Shown here: positions 18,576 through 29,395 of the stretch, piece after piece
Layout of the letters: every line of letters starts with the position of its first letter
Numbering within the stretch: the stretch's first letter is position 1
Translations under genes and position numbers: made by a program
Assembly: GCF_000372725.1 (NCBI RefSeq)
Contig: NW_005198751.1
Coordinates: forward strand, 104,659 to 168,658
Direction of reading: 5' to 3'
From: Emiliania huxleyi CCMP1516
Lineage: Eukaryota > Haptophyta > Isochrysidales > Noelaerhabdaceae
Length of the DNA: 64,000 nt
The notes under the pieces: generated by a model
The model's database searches: none
Told to the model about the DNA's origin: nothing
Seen by the model: only the letters and a program-made list of their open reading frames with translations

Positions 18576-19475
18576 TCATTTATCCCCAGTCGTATCGTCC
18601 GTCACCTCCACCTCAGTGAAGACGGAGCAAGCGGCGTCGGGGCCCTCGCAACACTCGCCCACCCAGCTGCGGGAGATGGACACGCTCGAGTAGCCGTTCT
18701 GCGCCCTCGTTCCCGAACGCAGCGTCAGTCGCAGCAGCCCAGGCTCGCCATGAAGCTCGATGCCGGCGGCGGAGAGAGTGCCCTCTCCCTCACCAAAGCT
18801 CTCCATCCCAACCACAGCAGACCGCCACTCTGCGTCCACAGCAGCAGGCCCCGCCTCGTCTAGCGCCGCCGACGGCGTCACCGACCAGCAGCGCTCGAGC
18901 GAGATCGCAACCGGCGACGCTGGGTCGACCCTTCCCGCCGTCGGGTCAAAGCGGCACCGCACGCGCGTCCTCACCTTTGGGCACTCGAGCGCCCCTGCGC
19001 GCTCCGCCGGCCGGTCGCCGCTGAGGCCGTCGATGATCGCCTCGCAGTCCCACGTGCCCGGAGAGGTCTCGTCGACCGCATCCAGCGCCCACGCCCGGAT
19101 GTTGAGCACGTCGGGCTCCAGCATCCTCGCGCCGAGAGTGAGCACCTCGGAGCCACTCTGCGCGAACGGCAGCACGACGCCCTCGCTCATGGCAGCGCCG
19201 TCGGCATTGAACTCGATCGTGCGCCGTTCCAGTCGGCGGTCAGCGTTCCACCGCTCACAAGCCAGCACCTCGACGCTGGACAGCGCACAGCCGGATTCCG
19301 GCGAGAACTCCACAGTGTGGCCGGCCCACTCGCCACCTATGCGAAGGGCCGGCAGCGCAACCGAGTGGCGGGAAATGGTCGGCGGCGCGAGCACCGCTGC
19401 CGAGCACGCGTGCAGCAGGAGGCCCGCTGCGAGGGAGCGCGCTCGCATCAGTCTAGAGAGCAGCCCAGCGACCAT
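18576..19475 (-). CDS. Uncharacterised secreted or plastid-targeted protein
   Basis: 299 residues, single exon, ATG start. The N-terminus MVAGLLSRLMRARSLAAGLLLHACSAAVLA is a signal-peptide or bipartite leader. The mature part is beta-rich, with alternating hydrophobic strands (GHTVEFSP, RRTIEFNADG, VLTLGARML) and conserved-looking cysteines (CERW, WDCEAI, ECPKV, RCRF, CWSV, ECCEG). A lipocalin-like or DUF3598-like barrel is possible but unproven. The gene lies tail-away from the ZNRD2-like gene on the same strand. Confidence 0.6.
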   Translation of the reverse strand: MVAGLLSRLMRARSLAAGLLLHACSAAVLAPPTISRHSVALPALRIGGEWAGHTVEFSPESGCALSSVEVLACERWNADRRLERRTIEFNADGAAMSEGVVLPFAQSGSEVLTLGARMLEPDVLNIRAWALDAVDETSPGTWDCEAIIDGLSGDRPAERAGALECPKVRTRVRCRFDPTAGRVDPASPVAISLERCWSVTPSAALDEAGPAAVDAEWRSAVVGMESFGEGEGTLSAAGIELHGEPGLLRLTLRSGTRAQNGYSSVSISRSWVGECCEGPDAACSVFTEVEVTDDTTGDK

Positions 19476-19556
19476 AGGAGCAAAAAAGAAAAGAGTGATT
19501 GCAAGCCGCGCAAGTGAGCTGGCGACAGGAATTTCTGAGTTGTTTTTTCTTTTTTG

Positions 19557-20722
19557 TCAGTCCCCCCAATGCGGCCCCGGCCCCGTGCGGTACAGCGCTT
19601 TTGCGCGCTCCGTCGCGGCGAGCGCATCGGCGCACTGGGCCATCGTCTCGACGAGGCCGTGCGGCGGCGGCGCTGCGGCGCGGCTGAGTAGCTTGGCGCA
19701 CTCGGTGAGCTGGTCGGCGAGCGCCCGCGCCGCCGTGTCGAGCGCAGCGACCGCGACGTCGGGAATCTCTGCGGACGCCGCCGCCGCCGCCGGCGGCGGA
19801 GGCGGCGACGGCGGAGGCGCGGGAGCACGCGGAGCCACGGGTGCAGGGTGAGGTGCGGCGGGGACTGGCTGGGGCGAGGACGCGGCGTGCGGCGGAGCAC
19901 GGGGCTGGTCCGTGTACCTGCGGTGCGGGTCTGGCGTGTGTGGAGTGGCGGAGGGCGGACTGGGGTGGGTGGAGGCGGTTGTGGGGGGAGAGAGCGGCCC
20001 TTCATATTCGATGGGTGATTAGGGGTTGTCTCCACAGCGAGGTCGGCGTGGTGCACAGCTGTCTTCTAATCCTCAGGGCCGCGGGGCAGGGGCGACGGGG
20101 CAGGCGCAGCAGGGCCCGGGCGGTAGGGCGTGGGCCGGTCTCTCCTGCCAGTGGCGACGGAGAGCTTGCGACCGCTGACCGGATGCTGCATCAGAGGGAC
20201 CTGCGGGCGGGAGGCGGCGGCTTGCGGAGGGCGGTGAGGCCGGCGGCGGGCGTGCTGCCGTGTCTGCTGCGCCTTGCCCGTGTCGGGGCACTGCTCTCCG
20301 AGCATCTTCCAGCCTTTGAGCATCAGGGCCGACATCTCCTCGCACCACCCGTCCGCCTCGGTGCGCCCCTCGCACAGCGACGCGGTGGCGGTGGCAGCCG
20401 GGCCTGCGCCCTGCGGCGGCTGCGCCGGTGGAGCGGCGGAAGAGGCCCCGGGAGTGGCAGCGGCAGCGGCGACGGCGGCGGCGGGGCGGCTCGTCCCGGG
20501 AGACGGCGTCGCGGTGGACGTCGGTGGAGTGGGCGAGCCGTTCATCTCGCCGTCCATCTCGTCGGTGTAGCAGCCGGCGGCAATGGAGAACTTGCGGCCA
20601 GTCTGCGGGTGCTGCATGAGAGGCACGTCGTGCGTGAGAGGGCACTCCTCCTCCAGCATGCGCCAGCCCTTGAGCAGGAGCTCGCCCATCTTCTTCGAGT
20701 ACAGGTCGGCGCGGGGCGACAT
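19557..20722 (-). CDS. ZNRD2 (SSSCA1/p27)-like protein with duplicated N-module
   Basis: 288 residues in three exons: 20722-20273, 20200-20145, 19917-19557; the frame closes exactly. Two copies of the family motif are visible: MGELLLKGWRMLEEECPLTHDVPLM..GRKFSIAAG and MLKGWKMLGEQCPDTGKVPLM..GRKLSVATG. In the human protein this motif carries a small zinc ribbon (CADCG...CVAC); here three of the four cysteines are replaced in both copies. The C-terminal helical domain (LDTAARALADQLTECAKLL ... ETMAQCADALAATERAKAL) also matches the family, joined by a proline/alanine linker. The second copy is complete only after removing a GC-AG intron and a probable GA-AG intron. Human ZNRD2 is linked to mitosis and the centromere; the function here is inferred only. 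Confidence 0.7.
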
Positions 20723-20843
20723 GAGACGAGACGGGACGAACAGGACGAGAAAACCCGCGAACCGGCTCCTACCCGGGTAGCCAGATATCTATGAACCGCC
20801 TCGTTGACCTATTGCAAACCCCGTCAGCAGTCCTCCTCCGGGA

Positions 20844-21789
20844 ATGTACGTAAGAGCTACATACACTGAAAAAAACCGCTTCGCTCGCGCGGGAGACGGC
20901 GTGTTTAGCCGCGAACGGGGCCATGCCAGACGAGTGCGCCAAGCAAAGTCCGATGCTCCACAGCCGGTGGCAATCAAGTGGCTAGAACCGGATCAGCACG
21001 GCGAGCACTATCTCTACCAACAGCTAGTGCTCAAGACGTCTTTCCGCGACTCCACCCCCAGCAGCTTCATCTCTGACTCCAACATCACCGGTACGATGTT
21101 CGAGGAGCTATCAGTCAGAGGCATTCTCCGCGAGGGAGGCCTCGCACAGCTCCTGGAGGAGGATGCGAAGGCGCGATTGCGCAACACGGAGCAGCGCGAG
21201 GCGATGCGTGAGCGACTCAAGAATCACGAGGCGGTGATGGCCGCTGTCAACGAAGGCGACGTCGATGCTGTACACGGCGCCGCTGCACACGGCGCCGGCG
21301 ACGACACCATGACCGAAGAGGATCTACGTCGACTGCGCAACGACATCGAGAGCCAGAGGACGGGCAATGAGACAGCAGTTCCCCAACCAGATCTGAGGTA
21401 CACAATGTAGGTACACGACAGAGACCATCGATGGAGAGATCGTCACTGTGGCGACATGGCACGAGACGGCCGACACCGTGTGGCGACTCCGGCGACAGCT
21501 GCTCGCCTTCGAGCTCCTCAAGTACGCGGGAGACAAGCAGCTGCTCTCCTTTCTCAGCGGCGAAGGCGGTATGGGTAAGTCCCTGCTCATCCGCCTGCTA
21601 GTGCAATGGTGGCGCTCTCAAGGCAAACGCGTTCTCGTGTGCGCCTCCACTGCCAAGGCGGCACGTCTAATCGGCGGCCACACGGTCCACAGCGCTTTCA
21701 AGCTGACGCGGTCGGGCTCCTTCACAACCTCGAGGATCGATGCCGAGAAGCACTCGCCTCACTGGGCCTGGCTACCACAGGCACACTGA
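20844..21789 (+). pseudogene. PIF1-like helicase fragment (Helitron-type or similar)
   Basis: N-terminal part of a superfamily 1 helicase. The pre-helicase segment (HYLYQQLVLKTSFRDSTPSSF) is followed, after a frame break, by the Walker A GEGGMGKS and the family string CASTAKAARLIGGHTVHSAFKL. Sequence stops abruptly after SFTTSRIDAEKH; motifs II-VI are absent. The break at 21393-21420 is a near-tandem duplication of AGGTACAC that inserts 13 bp and a stop. It is likely a decayed Helitron or PIF1-carrying element. Confidence 0.75.
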
Positions 21790-21938
21790 CAGGGGCGGCC
21801 GAGGCACACGCCGTGCTCGCTTTTTGCATTTTCTCTTCCGCATTTTTTAATCTCGCTCACGAAATGCGTCCTTTCTCGGCACGTTCGTTCCCGTTTTGCT
21901 CACAGCCACAGGTAAACATCTGCGCACATGAGCACACA

Positions 21939-21941
<3 letters not shown>

Positions 21942-22018
<77 letters not shown>
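21942..22018. repeat. (GA)n microsatellite
   Basis: About 77 bp of uninterrupted GA dinucleotides. On the minus strand it directly follows the last recognisable part of the GH99 frame, where it would encode a Ser-Leu run. Confidence 0.97.
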
Positions 22019-22021
<3 letters not shown>

Positions 22022-22024
22022 ACC

Positions 22025-23072
22025 ACACTCCCCGCGAAAAGCACGCCGCCTCCCGGAACAACGAGATCTGCGATTCCTGGCTCGCCGGAGCCGCATCGGC
22101 CGCGGGTCGAAACCCCTGCTCGTCGTAGTACCGCCCGCCCTCGCGGGGCCGCGTCGCTCCGCCGTTCCACGGCCGAATCAGTGTGTCGTTGTAGCCAGGC
22201 CCGACTGACGGAGCGAAAGCCTTTCCCGTCGCCGCCATGCGCTGCCGCAGCGTGCGCCAGCCTCCAGGCGAGCTCCCCTCGGTGAAGCCGCTCGCCGCAA
22301 AGTAAGAGTACGCGCCGTCAAAGCCCGCGTCCGCCACAAAGTCGACGTCTCGCTCGTCGAGGAAGAGAGAGAGCACGGTCGCGTCGAAGGGACTGCCACG
22401 CACCTGCCGCATCACCTCCCGCCACGCCGCCCGCGCCCGCCGCTTCTCTGCCGGCGAGCCGCCCCCGGTGTGCTCTGCCGACACGTCGTACAGAAAGACG
22501 AGCGGCAGGCTGCTAGCCGAGCCGTCGCTAGCCGAGCCGTCGCTAGCCGAGCCGTCGCGGGACCCCGCTGGCGGAGGCTGCCTCCACAAGGCGGGGTGCG
22601 CGCCGAAACGTTCGTGCAGGTAGCGGAGGTCGTCCAGGACGGAGGCGGGCGTTCGGCCGCCGTAAGGCTCGACGTGCCAGCTGACGCCTACGCCCGCCGC
22701 GGCCGCCGCGTCGAGGACAGCCGGCACGAGCTCGTCGGTGGAGACGCCTTGCGAGTCGCGCCGTAAATCTTTGCCCGCCTGGCCCCACCAGGAGAGCATC
22801 ACTGAGTCTATGCCAGCGGCGGCGATCTCGCGCATCTGTTCACGGAGAACGCTCTCGTCGCGAGAAGAGTAGAGGCCTCGCGCAGGGTAGTAGGGTGAGT
22901 GCGGCTCGTCTGGCGGGATGAAGGGCTTGCCAGGCGGGAAGCGCTCGTTCATATGATCAGTCCAATGCGGCAGCGTCGCATGATCCCAGTGGAGCCAACG
23001 GCCGTCAAGAGCCGGGGTGCCGTACCAGAGGTAGAAGGCGACGTGCACCGAGAAGGCGGCGCAGGCGGGCAT
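22025..23072 (-). CDS. Glycoside hydrolase family 99 (endo-alpha-1,2-mannosidase-like), 3' end lost
   Basis: About 350 residues from the ATG at 23072. Family hallmarks in order: VHVAFYLWYGTP, WLHWDHATLP.W, SPYYPARGLYSSRDESVL, AAGIDSVMLSWWGQ, VSWHVEPYGGRT, FLDERDVDFVADAGFDGAYSYFA, FAPSVGPGYNDTLIRPWN, GRYYDEQGF. These enzymes trim glucosylated N-glycans in the Golgi. The usual C-terminal segment (SFNEWHEGTQIE-like, part of the active site) is missing: homology stops and the frame runs into the GA microsatellite. No signal anchor precedes the ATG in this exon, so an upstream exon may exist. A further 3' exon was not found, hence probably truncated. Residues around 22540 carry a small in-frame repeat (DGSAS three times). 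Confidence 0.75.
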
Positions 23073-23858
23073 GCGGTGTTGGAAGCCACTCGTGGCCCGT
23101 ACGAACTCTCGGTCGGTCTTCGTGGCCCCCGGGGGGGGGCGCAACACTCGCCGTGTTGCCGGATTCCAACTTTTGCGGGGTGCGGCTATGGTTCCCCTCT
23201 ACAGCCGCTGAGGCGGCGGGCGAACGAAGCGAAAGCCGAAATCCCCCGCGCCCCCCCCCGCGCGCGCGCTGTGTGTGTGACGCTCCGTCTACAGCGACTG
23301 CCCCCGGGGGCGAGCGCGCGAAATCCGCCGCCCTGTGTGGCGGCAGCATATCCCGATGTGGCATATCCATATGTGCATCTCGCACCATAATATCCATTAT
23401 ATACCGCTGCCGGCTGCTGGCAGCACCACACGACACGCTGAGAGCGGGCGGAGGCCGAGCGGCGCACTTGCTCGAAGGGAAGCGAAAAGGGGGCAAGAGC
23501 CAGGGGCGGCGCGTGTGGCGCGCCCCGGCGGCGCCCCCGGTGTGTGTCCGCACCCGCCGCCACCCCCGCCCTCTCCCTTCCCCCACACCCTCTGACCCAG
23601 GACTATTCACGCCCCCGAGCCAGACGAACGGCATCACATAAACAAAGCGACTCGGCCTCTCATGTCACGCTGCCTCGCCCGCCGGGATGCCCTGCCGCGA
23701 GATTGCATCGGCGGAGCGTTGTCCTCGGCGAGGACCGGATACAGAACGGAGGCAGTCGAGATCGCTGCTGCGTGCAAAGAACAGGAAAATTGCCGTGGGC
23801 ATTGCTCAATTCTGGTCGCATCTGCTGGGAGAAGCGCATTGTGGCCTGATTGTGGCCG
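23073..23858. other. Intergenic region
   Basis: Holds a G9 run (23131-23139), CpG-rich stretches and the sequence between the GH99 start and the Myb gene end. Frames on both strands are unrelated to each other and show no motif. Confidence 0.5.
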
Positions 23859-24671
23859 TCAGTGCGCAGCCATTTGCTGCGCCGCCGCCATTTGCTGCGC
23901 CGCCGCCGCCAGGTGCGCCACGCCTGAACCGTGAGAGTCCCCGCCATGCTGAGCGGCCACCGCCGCCAGGTGCGCCACGCCGGCGGCGTTCGCGTCGCTC
24001 CCCCACGAGAAGCCCAGCCTGCGCAGCACCTCCATCACCTGCGTCGCGCCCGTGACGTGCACGCCGGCCGCGGCCAGCCGCCGCTCCTGCATCCTCACCC
24101 AGCGGTTGCGGCACCCCGAGTGGGTGCGGCCGGGCAGCAGCTGGGCGATGGCGGTCCAGCACGGCCCACGCTGCACCACCGCGTTGTAGATGATCGAGTC
24201 CTCCTCCTCGGTCCACATGTCGCCGTGCTTCTCCTCGGTGAGGTTGAAGTCCTCGCCGACGTCGGCGCCGAGCTCGCCAGAGTCCTCGGCGGACACGCCG
24301 CCCTCGGAGTCGGCTTCGCCGTCCGACCTGGGGCGCATCAGTGCAGGCGAGCCGCGCGGCGTCCCTCCCGATCGTCGCGACTGCAGCCTGTGCCAGCGGT
24401 TGCGCACCGCGTCGGCCGAGCGCTCGCGCGGGAGTGACTGCGCGATCGCGGTCCACTTGTAGCCGCGCTGGAGCACGCCATCGCGGATCATGGTGTCTTC
24501 CTGGCGCGTCCATGGCGCCTTGACCGCCTTGACCGCCAGTCGACGATGCGGCCCTCCCGCCTTCCTCCCGCCCACGCCCGCAGCGGGCGGCAGCGGCAGC
24601 GGCGTCTCTGTGGACGGACCGTGGTCGTCATAGGCCGGGAGGGCGACGTGCAGGCTCCGTACAACCCTCAC
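23859..24671 (-). CDS. Two-repeat Myb/SANT DNA-binding protein
   Basis: About 270 residues. Two Myb repeats: APWTRQEDTMIRDGVLQRGYKW..IAQSLPRERSADAVRNRW and DMWTEEEDSIIYNAVVQRGPCW..IAQLLPGRTHSGCRNRW, separated by about 60 residues with an acidic stretch. Regularly spaced tryptophans and the RNRW recognition helices are intact. The tail is Ala/Gln/Met-rich (AHLAAAAQQMAAAQQMAAH). No ATG precedes the first repeat in this frame. TTGACAG|GTGAGG near 24672 could be an acceptor, so the first coding exon is probably upstream. Likely a nuclear transcription factor. Confidence 0.8.
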   Translation of the reverse strand: MRVVRSLHVALPAYDDHGPSTETPLPLPPAAGVGGRKAGGPHRRLAVKAVKAPWTRQEDTMIRDGVLQRGYKWTAIAQSLPRERSADAVRNRWHRLQSRRSGGTPRGSPALMRPRSDGEADSEGGVSAEDSGELGADVGEDFNLTEEKHGDMWTEEEDSIIYNAVVQRGPCWTAIAQLLPGRTHSGCRNRWVRMQERRLAAAGVHVTGATQVMEVLRRLGFSWGSDANAAGVAHLAAVAAQHGGDSHGSGVAHLAAAAQQMAAAQQMAAH

Positions 24672-25120
24672 CTGTCAAGACACCACATCGTTCCGACTAG
24701 ACCGGGAGAAAAGTGGCAGGGTCTACGCGACACATCTCTCGACAACAAACACCACCTGGCTTAACCTCGAGCCGATGGCGCGCGATCAGCGAGTCCTTGT
24801 GGAGACAAGCGAGGACAACAGGCCTCATCAGCCGATGGGTGTTGATCCGGACGCTCCACTCTTGTTTGTCAGCGTCGCGCATGCCAGTGCGCGGCACGGG
24901 CGATGCTCAAAGAGGAACGGATTGAAGGTTGGTGTGGATGGTCCATCGGGTGAAATTCTGAAAAACGTGCAGCACTTCTAGCCGACATCGACAAAAGTCA
25001 CTCTCTAGCCCCGCGGCGAGCGGCCCCGCCGGAGGCGAAGAAAATTTTGCCATCTAGCGCTCTCTAACACACATTTTTGCACAAATCGACGCCTCCAAAC
25101 AAGCTCAATAAGACTGGTCT
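24672..25120. other. Region without a supported gene
   Basis: Contains short open frames of ordinary composition (24713-24981) and an AT-richer segment around 25035-25110. No domain, RNA gene or repeat recognised. Confidence 0.45.
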
Positions 25121-25490
25121 TCACTGCAGCACGCCTCGAGCGAGTAATGCGTCTGTAGGCCAATATAATAGAGCTTCTCGCGCGCGCTCCTCAGCTGGCG
25201 GTCCGCAGGGCCGCCCGGGCCGGGCGAGAAGCGCAAGCCCGCCAGCCGCACCATGTGATTCACGATGATGAGCGTCTCGGCCTCGAGCAGCGTGTAGGAG
25301 CGAAGCTTGCCCTCGCACTCGCGTTGCTCGAGCCTGAGCCACTGCGCCTTAACCACGAGATAGCCCGCGGGGATGGTGTCGGTGTTGACGACCGTGTCCT
25401 CGGCCAGCGTGTACGCCTTCCCCTTGAGCACCGCCAGCCAGTAGAGCCCCTCGAGCGACTGCTCGCGCCATTCTGCGCGGCGACAGCGGC
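25121..25490 (-). pseudogene. Unidentified coding remnant
   Basis: Open frame of more than 100 residues without ATG (EGLYWLAVLKGKAYTLAEDT, LEAETLIIVNHMVRLAG). Composition is protein-like rather than shadow-like. No family recognised. It is isolated from other coding sequence and may be a transposon or gene fragment. Confidence 0.3.
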
Positions 25491-26046
25491 CTGGACACGT
25501 CCGGCCAAGTCGGTTACGGGGAGGGCTACTACGAGGTCTTTGCGCGGGGGTGGTCGGGCGCCAGGCGCCCAGTCGATTGCCGCATAGTTCGTCGTAGTAG
25601 CCCTATCATAAACCTCTTATTCACACCGTGCACTTTGAAAAAAGAAATATCCGACGTTTGTCGAAGATCCGGAGGGTTTATCAGAGCATCACCCCATCTG
25701 TATGGCTCCAGGGACTCAGGGGGGGCTCCGCGATCTCCACCGCTAAAGGGGAGAGGAAGGTGAGAGGACTTTTGTGGGAGAGGGGTGGAGAAAGGGCGTG
25801 GTTGCGGGCATGTGGGAGGGAGGGTGGGTGGGAGGGGGGGGAGCTCGTTGTCCCGGTGGTCTTACGTCGTACCTGGAAGGCGGGAAGGAGGCGGTCGTGG
25901 GCGGGCGGTCCGCGAGTACGTGTTCTTTTCTTTCGCAAAGGCCTTTCGCGAAACCGGTACTTGGAGCGCTTCCAGTGTTCAACTCTTTCTTTTTTTGATC
26001 GACGCGGCCGCCACTTGCCGCCAACGCCTCCAACAGCTCCTCCACA

Positions 26047-28399
26047 ATGAGCCAGCTCTCGATCGCGGGCGAGCGCGTCTCCGGCCAGGAGGTGCGCACG
26101 CAGAACGTGACGGCGGCGCTCTCTGTCGCCAACGTCGTCAAGTCGTCGCTCGGCCCTGTCGGCCTCGACAAGATGCTGGTTGACGACCTCGGCGAGGTGA
26201 CCATCACCAACGATGGCGCGACCATCCTGGACCAGCTGGAGGTGGAGCACCCGGCGGCCAAGGTGCTGGTGCAGCTGTCCGAGATGCAGGACAAGGAGGT
26301 CGGCGACGGCACCACCTCGGTCGTCATCCTCGCCGCCGAGCTGCTCAAGCGCGGCAACGAGCTCATCAAGGACTCGATCCACGCGACGTCGGTGATGGCG
26401 GGGTTCCGCCTCGCGATGAAGGAGTCGATCAAGTTCATCCGCGACCAGATGGTCGTCAAGACGGACAAGCTCGGCCGTGACATCGCCTTCCAGATTGCAA
26501 AGACGACGCTCTCGTCAAAGATCTTTGGGCGCGAGTCCGACTTCTTCGCCAACCTGGCGGTGGACGCGATGGCGATGGTGAAGGACGTGCACCCCGAGAG
26601 CGGCAAGGCGATCTACCCGATCAAGTCGGTCGGCATCCTCAAGCAGCACGGCGGCTCCGCCAGGGACTCGCAGCTGATCAGCGGGTACGTGCTGCAGGGC
26701 GGCCGCGCGGCGCAGGGCATGCCTCGCTCGGTCAAGGGGGCGAGGATCGCGTTGCTCGACATCGACCTGCGCAAGACCAAGATGGCGATGGGGGTGAGCG
26801 TCGTCGTGACCGACCCCAAGAAGCTCGAGGAGATCCGCAAGCGCGAGGCGGACATCACCAAGGAGCGGATCCAGCTGCTGATTAACGCCGGGGTGAGCGC
26901 GCTGCGCACGACCACCCTTCCGCTCCCCCTCCCACCCCCCTCTCCGCTGCCCGGACCGGGAGGCGCGCCCCGACTGCCGCCGCGCGTGCTCGCAGGCGAA
27001 CGTCATCCTCACCACCAAGGGCATCGACGACATGGCCCTCAAGTACTTTGTCGAGGCGAACTGCATCGCACTGCGCCGCGTCAAGAAGGCGACAGCGCAC
27101 CTCCGAGATTAGCCGAGATGCGCCGAGATTGGCCGAGATTCCGCGTCAAGAAGGCGACAGCGCACCTCCGCCCCCCTCACACCTCCCGTCGCCCCCCCAA
27201 GTCGCCCCTCCGCTCCTCCCTGCCCGCCTCTCCTTGCGCACGCCGCCCCCCCTCCAAGCCTCCCAAACCCTCCTTCCTTCCGGCAGGACGACCTGCGCCG
27301 CATCGCAAAGCTGACTGGCGGCACGCTCATGATCACGCTCGCCGACATGGAGGGCGAGGAGTCGTTCGACGCGTCGATGCTCGGCTCTGCGGAGGAGGTG
27401 AGCGAGGAGCGCATCTGCGACGACGACCACCTCGTCATCTCTGGCGGGAAGACGCAGCGCTGCTGCTCCGTCCTGCTGCGCGGAGCTAACCACCACATGC
27501 TCGACGAGGCTAACCCTGACCCTGACCCTAACCCTGACCCTGACCCTGACCCTAACCACCACATGCTCGACGAGTCTAACCCTAACCCTGACCCTGACCC
27601 TGACCCTGACCCTGACCCTGGCCACCACATGCTCGACGAGTCTAACCCTAACCCTGACCCTGACCCTGACCCTGACCCTAACCACCACATGCTCGACGAG
27701 GCGAGAGGCGGAGATGCAGCCGGCATGCGGCCGGGATCCGCCACCATGCCACCCCCTCGATCACCCCCACCCTCCCCTGCCCCACCCCCCTCGCCCACCC
27801 CCCTTCCAAACCCCTCGCCTCTCCCCTACGAAGGTGGACCGCTCGCTCCACGACGCCCTCTGCGCCGTCAAGCGGGCCCTCGAGTCCGCCTCCGTCGTCC
27901 CGGGCGGCGGCTGCGTCGAGTCCGCCCTCTCCATCTACCTCGAGAACTTCGCTACCACGCTCGGCTCGCGGGAGCAGCTCGCCATCGCAGAGTTCGCAGA
28001 GGCGCCGCCCTCCGCAGCCTCCGCCGCCCCCTCCGCCCCCCCCCATGACCCCCTCCCGCACGACACCCTCCACGACTCCCCGGCCCCGCACCGCAGGCCC
28101 TCCTCGTCATCCCGAAGCAGCTCGCCGTCAACGCCGCGCGCGACGCGACCGACATCGTCGCAAAGCTCCGCGCAAACCACAACGCCGCGCAGACCGACTC
28201 GGCGAAGGCGGAGCTGCGGCGGTACGGCCTCGACTGCGTGAGCGGCAAGATTCAAAACAACCTGACGGCGGGCATCATCGAGCCGGCCCTGTCCAAGGTC
28301 AAGATGATCCAGTTCGCGACCGAGGCGGCCATCACCGTGCTGCGCATCGACGACATGATCAAGCTCGCGCCCGAGGAGCAGGGGCAGCCGGGCATGTAA
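26047..28399 (+). CDS. CCT1 / TCP-1 alpha, chaperonin subunit
   Basis: Subunit alpha of the cytosolic TRiC/CCT ring that folds actin, tubulin and other proteins. 543 residues in five exons: 26047-26892, 26996-27088, 27287-27508, 27834-28001, 28097-28399. Human TCP1 has 556. Group II chaperonin signatures: [53 protein letters not shown] (nucleotide site), and near the C-terminus [18 protein letters not shown] and [27 protein letters not shown] and the N-terminus fit the alpha subunit. Donors: one GT, three GC. The last ~15 acidic residues typical of animals are absent. Introns 2 and 3 contain duplicated exon ends. Confidence 0.96.
27089..27286 (+). other. CCT1 intron 2 with duplicated donor block
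   Basis: CCGCGTCAAGAAG|GCGACAGCGC, spanning the exon end and intron start, is repeated 64 bp downstream. Between the copies lies CCGAGATT/GCCGAGAT repeat filler. Either copy of AAG|GC could serve as donor; using the second would add an insertion with a stop. Confidence 0.85.
27509..27833 (+). other. CCT1 intron 3, four copies of the exon end in telomere-like DNA
   Basis: ACCACATGCTCGACGAG occurs four times (27490, then three more up to 27702), each followed by GCTAACCC, TCTAACCC, TCTAACCC or GCGAGAGG. Spacers are CCCTAA/CCCTGA repeats. Copies 1 and 4 offer AG|GC donors. The frame stays open through the array. Confidence 0.88.
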
Positions 28400-28738
28400 A
28401 CATCACGCGCGGATTGGGCTGGGCCTCGCGGCTCTGCTCTATACCACCCGGTGGTCCCGGGTGTGCGGGCAGGCCCCCCACTGCTCAAGAGCCAACGTGC
28501 GCGCCACATCTCTTTATGTCTGTCTTGTCTATTCTTGGACTCATCTCTGGTTACTGGTACGTTCAAAGCGCGGCGCGGATTGCCCAAAAAAACGGTGCGG
28601 GTTTCAAAGGCAAAACAGAAATCACATCGCTCTGCGGTGTTGCTGTCGGCACACCTCGCTCCTCGCTCCTCGCGTCGCCCCCCGCCAGCACAGTGCAGCA
28701 GGGAAGCGACCCTCTATAATTTGGCTGCGTTTGGGCCA
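28400..28738. other. Intergenic region between convergent genes
   Basis: 339 bp separating the CCT1 stop from the stop of the minus-strand RNA-binding gene. Contains 3' flanks of both; no canonical AATAAA signal is obvious. Confidence 0.5.
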
Positions 28739-29305
28739 CTACCCGCCTCTACGCTTGGGGGGGTGCGTGATCTTGGCGCCAGGCGGTTTTGCCACGCCAC
28801 ACTTCCGGCAAGACGAGCGCGCCTCCCACGAGCGCGTGCCACAGCTGCGACAAACCCAGAACGGGTCCCCCGGCTTGCCCTTGTACTTGCCCTTGCTCTC
28901 TGGCTCAGGCAGCGAGTTGCCGCCAGCCTTGCCTCTGCCCGGCTCTGGACAGGCGGCCCCTAGGCGGCCAAGCACGCCGCGGGCGGGGGCGGCGACCGCC
29001 TTCCCACCAGGCAGCGGGAGCCATTGTGTGGCGGTGGCCTCGCTAGACGGCTTGCACTTCACGGCCACGCGCTTGGGCGCCTGCCTAGACTCCTTTGGCG
29101 GCGGCGCAGACGCCTTCCGCTTGCGCTCATGCTTCGCGCCGCTGGGCGGCGGCGCGGCGGCGGCAGTGGGCGCACCAGCAGCAGTGGGCGCGGCGGCAGT
29201 AGCTGGAATCGCGTCGAGGTCGACGAGTGGGATCATCGAGTAGCCGCCGTCGGCGCGCGACTCGCGCACTAGCTGCTCTCCCCCAGACGAGCCAGGCACA
29301 GCTGC

Positions 29306-29342
<37 letters not shown>

Positions 29343-29364
29343 GCCTCCGCCTCCGCCGCCGCCT

Positions 29365-29395
<31 letters not shown>

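Noticed and set aside
21448-21789. Functional PIF1 helicase gene
   Set aside because: Only the Walker A region is present. Motifs II to VI are missing and the frame is broken upstream.
27509-27705. Coding tandem repeat in CCT1 (Asp-Pro/Asn-Pro and HHMLDE)
   Set aside because: The frame is open, but CCT1 homologues run directly from the first HHMLDE copy to VDRSLHDAL, so the array is better explained as intron.
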